From Gammaproteobacteria bacterium (GTDB lineage Bacteria > Pseudomonadota > Gammaproteobacteria > Steroidobacterales > Steroidobacteraceae), in contig JASHVF010000270.1 in the NCBI GenBank assembly GCA_030039615.1, positions 1 to 9,752 of the forward strand: a DNA stretch of 9,752 nucleotides, in the 5' to 3' direction. Below are positions 7,461 to 9,752 of the stretch, one piece after another. The position numbers and the translations under genes are program-made. The notes below the pieces were generated by a model. The model did no database searches, had not been told where the DNA came from, and saw only the letters and a program-made list of their open reading frames with translations. Positions within the stretch are counted from its first letter, which is position 1. The number at the start of each line of letters is the position of its first letter.

Positions 7461-7489
7461 ACTATGGGATGGAGGTCGGACTATGTCAA
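7461..7489 (-). promoter_or_regulatory. Sigma70-type promoter of the dcw cluster (Pmra)
   Basis: On the minus strand a perfect -35 TTGACA (7489-7484) is followed by 17 bases and CATAGT (7466-7461), a 4 of 6 match to TATAAT. The expected start of transcription is near 7454, giving a leader of about 48 bases before mraZ. Immediately upstream of the -35 lies an A/T-rich stretch (7490-7511, including CTTTTTCAA and GAATTTC) that stands out against the GC-rich surroundings and could act as an UP element. Location directly before the MraZ boxes agrees with Pmra, the main promoter of the cluster in E. coli. Confidence 0.85.
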
Positions 7490-7547
7490 TTGAAAAAGTG
7501 AGAAATTCGTCGCATTCACAACGACTTATGTGGAAATTACCAGTGCT

Positions 7548-7569
7548 CCGGGTCCGCGCCGGACCTCGG
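7548..7569 (-). terminator. Strong hairpin between yraN and Pmra, possible terminator
   Basis: On the minus strand GGTCCG-GCG-CGGACC (7565-7551) has perfect 6-base arms, and the stem extends by CCG/CGG with one bulged A. It lies about 100 bases after the yraN stop and about 60 bases before the dcw promoter. What follows (AGCACTGGTAATTTCC) is not a proper U-run, so I call it only a possible terminator of the lpoA-yraN transcript. The rest of the 7512-7670 stretch is lower in GC and shows no gene I can support. Confidence 0.35.
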
Positions 7570-7670
7570 CGAGACATCTTTCATTCATACCAATCAGCAG
7601 CTTGGGGAGCGAACCTTATACAGTGCTTCACGAGTGGGATGGCTGGATGAGCACCCGGCGACCCGACGGA

Positions 7671-8045
7671 TCACGCGGTCTCGAACGCGTGTCGAATCCA
7701 CTCGACCCGTGCGCCGGCCGGAGCAGCCAGGTCGCTCACGACGAGCACGTCGAACCTCACCGGCAGCCGCGCCAGCGCGGCGCGCTGCTGCAGCAGCTGC
7801 TGCGCGGCACGCGTGATGCGCCGCTGCTTGCGCCGATCGACGCTCGCGGAGGCCCCGCCCCACTGCGCGCTCGCGCGGGTGCGCACCTCCGCGATCACCA
7901 GCACGCCGCCTTCGCGTGCGACGATGTCGAGCTCACCGAGGCGCCGGCGGTAGTTGCGCTCGAGAATCTCGCAGCCCCGCGCGCGCAGGAATTCCGCCGC
8001 GACATCTTCGGCGCGCTTACCCGTGAGTTGTCGCCGCGTGAGCAT
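7671..8045 (-). CDS. yraN: YraN, UPF0102 family endonuclease-like protein
   Basis: Small cytoplasmic protein of the UPF0102 family, which has a restriction-endonuclease-like (PD-(D/E)XK) fold; the cellular role is not established. The 124-residue product shows the family features: GKRAEDVAAEFLRARGCEIL (9-28), N31-Y-R-R-R, the G37-E-L-D40 motif, VIAEVRTR (50-57) as the second metal-site strand, then SASVDRRKQRRI (67-78), RFDVLVV (97-103) and an ending VEWIRHAF like that of E. coli YraN. Asp40 and Glu53 are the likely metal ligands. It starts 42 bases after the lpoA stop on the same strand, as in E. coli where yraN follows yraM (lpoA), so the two are probably one transcript. In contrast to E. 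coli, the next gene downstream is mraZ and not diaA. Confidence 0.92.
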   Translation of the reverse strand: MLTRRQLTGKRAEDVAAEFLRARGCEILERNYRRRLGELDIVAREGGVLVIAEVRTRASAQWGGASASVDRRKQRRITRAAQQLLQQRAALARLPVRFDVLVVSDLAAPAGARVEWIRHAFETA

Positions 8046-8087
8046 CCGCAGAGCGCCCTGAATCGATGCAGCCCGTCCCGGCTCGCG

Positions 8088-9647
8088 TCATTGCGCGACG
8101 GTTGGCGCGGGGCGCAGTTCTCCGTCGTGCAGCTGCACCCAGGTGAGCTGGCGGCGGATGCGATGCTCGGCATCGAAGCTCAGGCGCCCGGTGAGCCCCT
8201 CGATGTCGACTTCACCGGGGTGGTTGCGCAGCGCCGCCGCAAGCCGATAGGCATCGAATCCGAATGCGAACAGGCGGCTGCGCTGCAGACCGCCGTTGGG
8301 CCAGGCGTCGTGAACGGCCGCGCGCACCGCCTCCGCCAGATCCCCGCCGATCATCCACGGCATGTCGGGGAACATCAGTCCGTCGAGATCCTGGTTGGCG
8401 CGTACGTCCGGTTCGAACGCCGCCGAGGTCGCATAGGTCGGAATGTCGCCGGCGAAATGAAAACGCAGCTGCGGACGCAGCAGGCGTTCGATGTTCGCAG
8501 GTGCCGGCGAGAAGATGAAACCGATGTCGGCCCGGCGCCGCGGCTCGAACTGCAGCTTCGTGCCGAGCACGCCTTCCAGCCGCCGATCGCGTGCCTGGCT
8601 CTCGCTGATGCCGAGTACCTGGGTCACGGCCTCCGAGTAATCGGTGCGCGAGGCATCGATGGTCGCGGAAGCGATGAGCTCGCCGCCGCCCGCCGTGAGC
8701 TCCTCGCGGAACGCCGCCAGCACGCGCGTACCCCAATCACCGGCGGGGGCCAGCGCCACACCGCGCCGGTGATGATCCTCGAGGACGCGCCGTGCCGCGA
8801 GCCGCGCCTCGTCCTCGGGCGAAAGCGCGTACTGGTAGAAGCGCGCCGGCGCCGGCGTCTCGGGCCCGAGGAAATTGAGCGCCAGCATCGTCGGACGCGC
8901 CCCGGCGAACTGTGCCGCGGCAATCACTTCCTCGCGAGTGAGCGGACCGACGATGAGCTCGGCGCCCGAGCCGGCGGCGCGAGTCACGGCGTCGGCGACG
9001 CTCTCAGTGCCGGTATCGTAGATGCGGACCCGCAGACGCTGCGCCGCGGGCGCCTGGTACCAGGCGGCCAGGAAGCCTTCGCGCACGCTTATGGCCGCGG
9101 CGTTGGTGCGGCCGGTGAGCGGCAGCAGCAGCGCGATGTGCGGCGCAATCTCGGTCTGCTCGCGCGCGAGGGCCTCGGCTGCCTCGGGATGGCCGGCGCC
9201 GAGCGCGGCACGAGCCTTGAGGTCGCGGTAACGCGCCGCCTGCGCCACATTGGCCGGCGTCGTCATGGCGCTCAACTGACGCCAGGCGTCCTGGATCTGT
9301 CCGCGGTCGAGCGCGATCTCGGCCAGGAGCAGCGCGCGCTCAGTCTGCTGCTCAGGCGTCAGGTTCCCTTCCAGGCCGCCCAGCACGCGCGCCGCCTCCT
9401 CGGCGCGCTGCGCACCGAGCCAGGCGTGCGCGGCGCGCAGCAGATAGGCGTTGCGATCCGCGCCGCTGTTCTGTGCGGCGAGGCCTTCGTAGACGCGCGC
9501 CGCTCCCGCGATGTCGCCGGACTGCTCGAGGCTCGCGGCGCGATCGACCGAAGGCGGCGGCGCCACCGTCGTCAGGCTCGGGCAGCCGCTCAAGGCGAGC
9601 AGCGTCACGATGAGGGCGCTGCGTTTGATCCAGCGGGCAAACGACAT
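8088..9647 (-). CDS. lpoA: LpoA-like lipoprotein, activator of PBP1A
   Basis: Outer membrane lipoprotein expected to reach through the periplasm and stimulate the bifunctional synthase PBP1A (LppC/YraM family). The 519-residue product starts with a lipoprotein signal peptide: basic MSFARWIKR, hydrophobic ALIVTLLA, lipobox L19-S-G-C22. A helical TPR-like domain follows at about 35-165 (repeated Ala/Leu pairs such as AGAARVYEGLAAQ and PEAAEALARE), then a periplasmic-binding-protein-like domain from about 169 (HIALLLPLTGR) to the end, with VGPLTREEV (233-241), GDWGTRVLAAF (303-313) and GLTGRLSFD (484-492). E. coli LpoA is 678 aa; most of the shortfall is in the N-domain. I chose the ATG at 9647 because it gives the signal peptide. 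The frame is open up to 9731, but that part lies across the promoter and rsmI. AAGGTG about 10 bases upstream may be the ribosome binding site. Confidence 0.92.
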   Translation of the reverse strand: MSFARWIKRSALIVTLLALSGCPSLTTVAPPPSVDRAASLEQSGDIAGAARVYEGLAAQNSGADRNAYLLRAAHAWLGAQRAEEAARVLGGLEGNLTPEQQTERALLLAEIALDRGQIQDAWRQLSAMTTPANVAQAARYRDLKARAALGAGHPEAAEALAREQTEIAPHIALLLPLTGRTNAAAISVREGFLAAWYQAPAAQRLRVRIYDTGTESVADAVTRAAGSGAELIVGPLTREEVIAAAQFAGARPTMLALNFLGPETPAPARFYQYALSPEDEARLAARRVLEDHHRRGVALAPAGDWGTRVLAAFREELTAGGGELIASATIDASRTDYSEAVTQVLGISESQARDRRLEGVLGTKLQFEPRRRADIGFIFSPAPANIERLLRPQLRFHFAGDIPTYATSAAFEPDVRANQDLDGLMFPDMPWMIGGDLAEAVRAAVHDAWPNGGLQRSRLFAFGFDAYRLAAALRNHPGEVDIEGLTGRLSFDAEHRIRRQLTWVQLHDGELRPAPTVAQ

Positions 9648-9674
9648 TAGTTTGAGGCACCTTAAGAGAAGCGG

Positions 9675-9680
9675 ATTATA
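9675..9680 (-). promoter_or_regulatory. Probable -10 element of the lpoA promoter
   Basis: The minus strand reads TATAAT, a perfect -10, ending 27 bases before the lpoA ATG. That predicts a leader of about 20 bases. At 16 to 18 bases further upstream only weak -35 candidates exist (for example GCCTGC), and TTGACC at 9689-9684 is far too close to be the -35. The element lies directly before the rsmI start on the other strand, so the rest of this promoter would be inside rsmI. Confidence 0.5.
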
Positions 9681-9681
9681 G

Positions 9682-9752
9682 ATGGTCAAGGCACCCGGCA
9701 GGCTGCTCGTCGTGGCCACACCGATCGGCAACCTCGCCGACTTGAGTCCCCG
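9682..9752 (+). CDS. rsmI: RsmI, 16S rRNA 2'-O-ribose C1402 methyltransferase (5' end only)
   Basis: Only the first 23 codons are in the window. They read MVKAPGRLLVVATPIGNLADLSP, and VATPIGNLxDLS is the hallmark N-terminal motif of RsmI (YraL), a tetrapyrrole-methylase-fold SAM enzyme that methylates the ribose of C1402 in 16S rRNA. An in-frame TAG stands immediately before the ATG, so the gene cannot start further upstream. The ribosome binding site is weak (AAGAGAAG at 9664-9671). It is divergent from lpoA with 34 bases between the start codons, as yraL is from yraM in E. coli. About 260 further residues are expected beyond the edge. Confidence 0.93.
   Translation, partial: MVKAPGRLLVVATPIGNLADLSP

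Noticed and set aside
7529..7538. DnaA-box-like ATTTCCACA on the minus strand in the AT-richer gap
   Set aside because: It matches TTATCCACA at only 7 of 9 bases, is single, and no replication gene is near. Not evidence for an origin.
7407..7577. Upstream extension of the mraZ frame to 7577
   Set aside because: It would put the promoter and MraZ boxes inside the coding region, and the added residues do not belong to the MraZ family.
7536..7629. Two copies of an imperfect CAGTGCTnC motif about 80 bases apart (7541 and 7621)
   Set aside because: The shared core is too short and the flanks differ, so it is compatible with chance.
7530..9650. Plus-strand open frame of 706 codons opposite yraN and lpoA
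   Set aside because: Antisense to two genes with clear family motifs and a lipoprotein signal. The translated sequence is Arg/Gly/Ala/His-rich and non-repetitive without domains.
1..9752. Search for mobile elements, CRISPR arrays, tRNAs, phage or defence genes
   Set aside because: Nearly every base is accounted for by housekeeping genes in conserved order; no long terminal repeats, regular spacers, tRNA-like folds or transposase motifs were seen.

Overview
This window is a GC-rich, gene-dense piece of a gammaproteobacterial chromosome. It holds the front part of the division and cell wall (dcw) cluster together with the neighbouring rsmI/lpoA/yraN locus. I place it in the Gammaproteobacteria because it encodes an LpoA-type lipoprotein activator of a penicillin-binding protein, a MurE with the DNPR motif of meso-diaminopimelate-type peptidoglycan, and the order mraZ-rsmH-ftsL-ftsI-murE-murF-mraY. 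The high GC content, very short FtsL and short LpoA suggest a Xanthomonadales, Nevskiales or Steroidobacter-like lineage rather than an enteric bacterium. That finer placement is a guess.

Layout, left to right. Positions 1-7406 carry seven genes, all on the minus strand and so transcribed right to left: mraZ (6954-7406), rsmH (5960-6889), ftsL (5685-5963), ftsI (3937-5688), murE (2414-3940), murF (1035-2417) and mraY (1-1034, cut by the window edge about 15 residues before its end). From rsmH to murF each stop codon overlaps the next start in a 4-base ATGA or GTGA, and mraY starts on the base after the murF stop. Positions 7407-7670 are the control region. It contains a clear sigma70-type promoter (TTGACA, 17 bp, CATAGT) followed by three TGGGN boxes spaced exactly 10 bp apart, which is the known MraZ operator pattern, and then a small hairpin before mraZ. 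Positions 7671-9647 carry lpoA then yraN, also on the minus strand. At 9682 the divergent rsmI starts on the plus strand and runs off the right edge.

The genes work together. MurE and MurF build the UDP-MurNAc-pentapeptide, MraY attaches it to undecaprenyl phosphate to give lipid I, FtsI (PBP3) cross-links septal peptidoglycan with FtsL as divisome partner, and LpoA activates a PBP1A-type synthase from the outer membrane. MraZ represses the cluster through the TGGGN boxes. RsmH and RsmI modify the same 16S rRNA nucleotide (C1402).

I found no mobile element, CRISPR array, tRNA, rRNA or defence system. The very long open frames on the opposite strand are shadows of the GC-rich genes. The less ordinary features are regulatory and architectural: the periodic MraZ operator with a possible fourth degenerate box, the leader hairpin, paired inverted repeats between mraZ and rsmH, the lpoA -10 element against the rsmI start, a shortened LpoA N-domain, and rsmH and rsmI close together.
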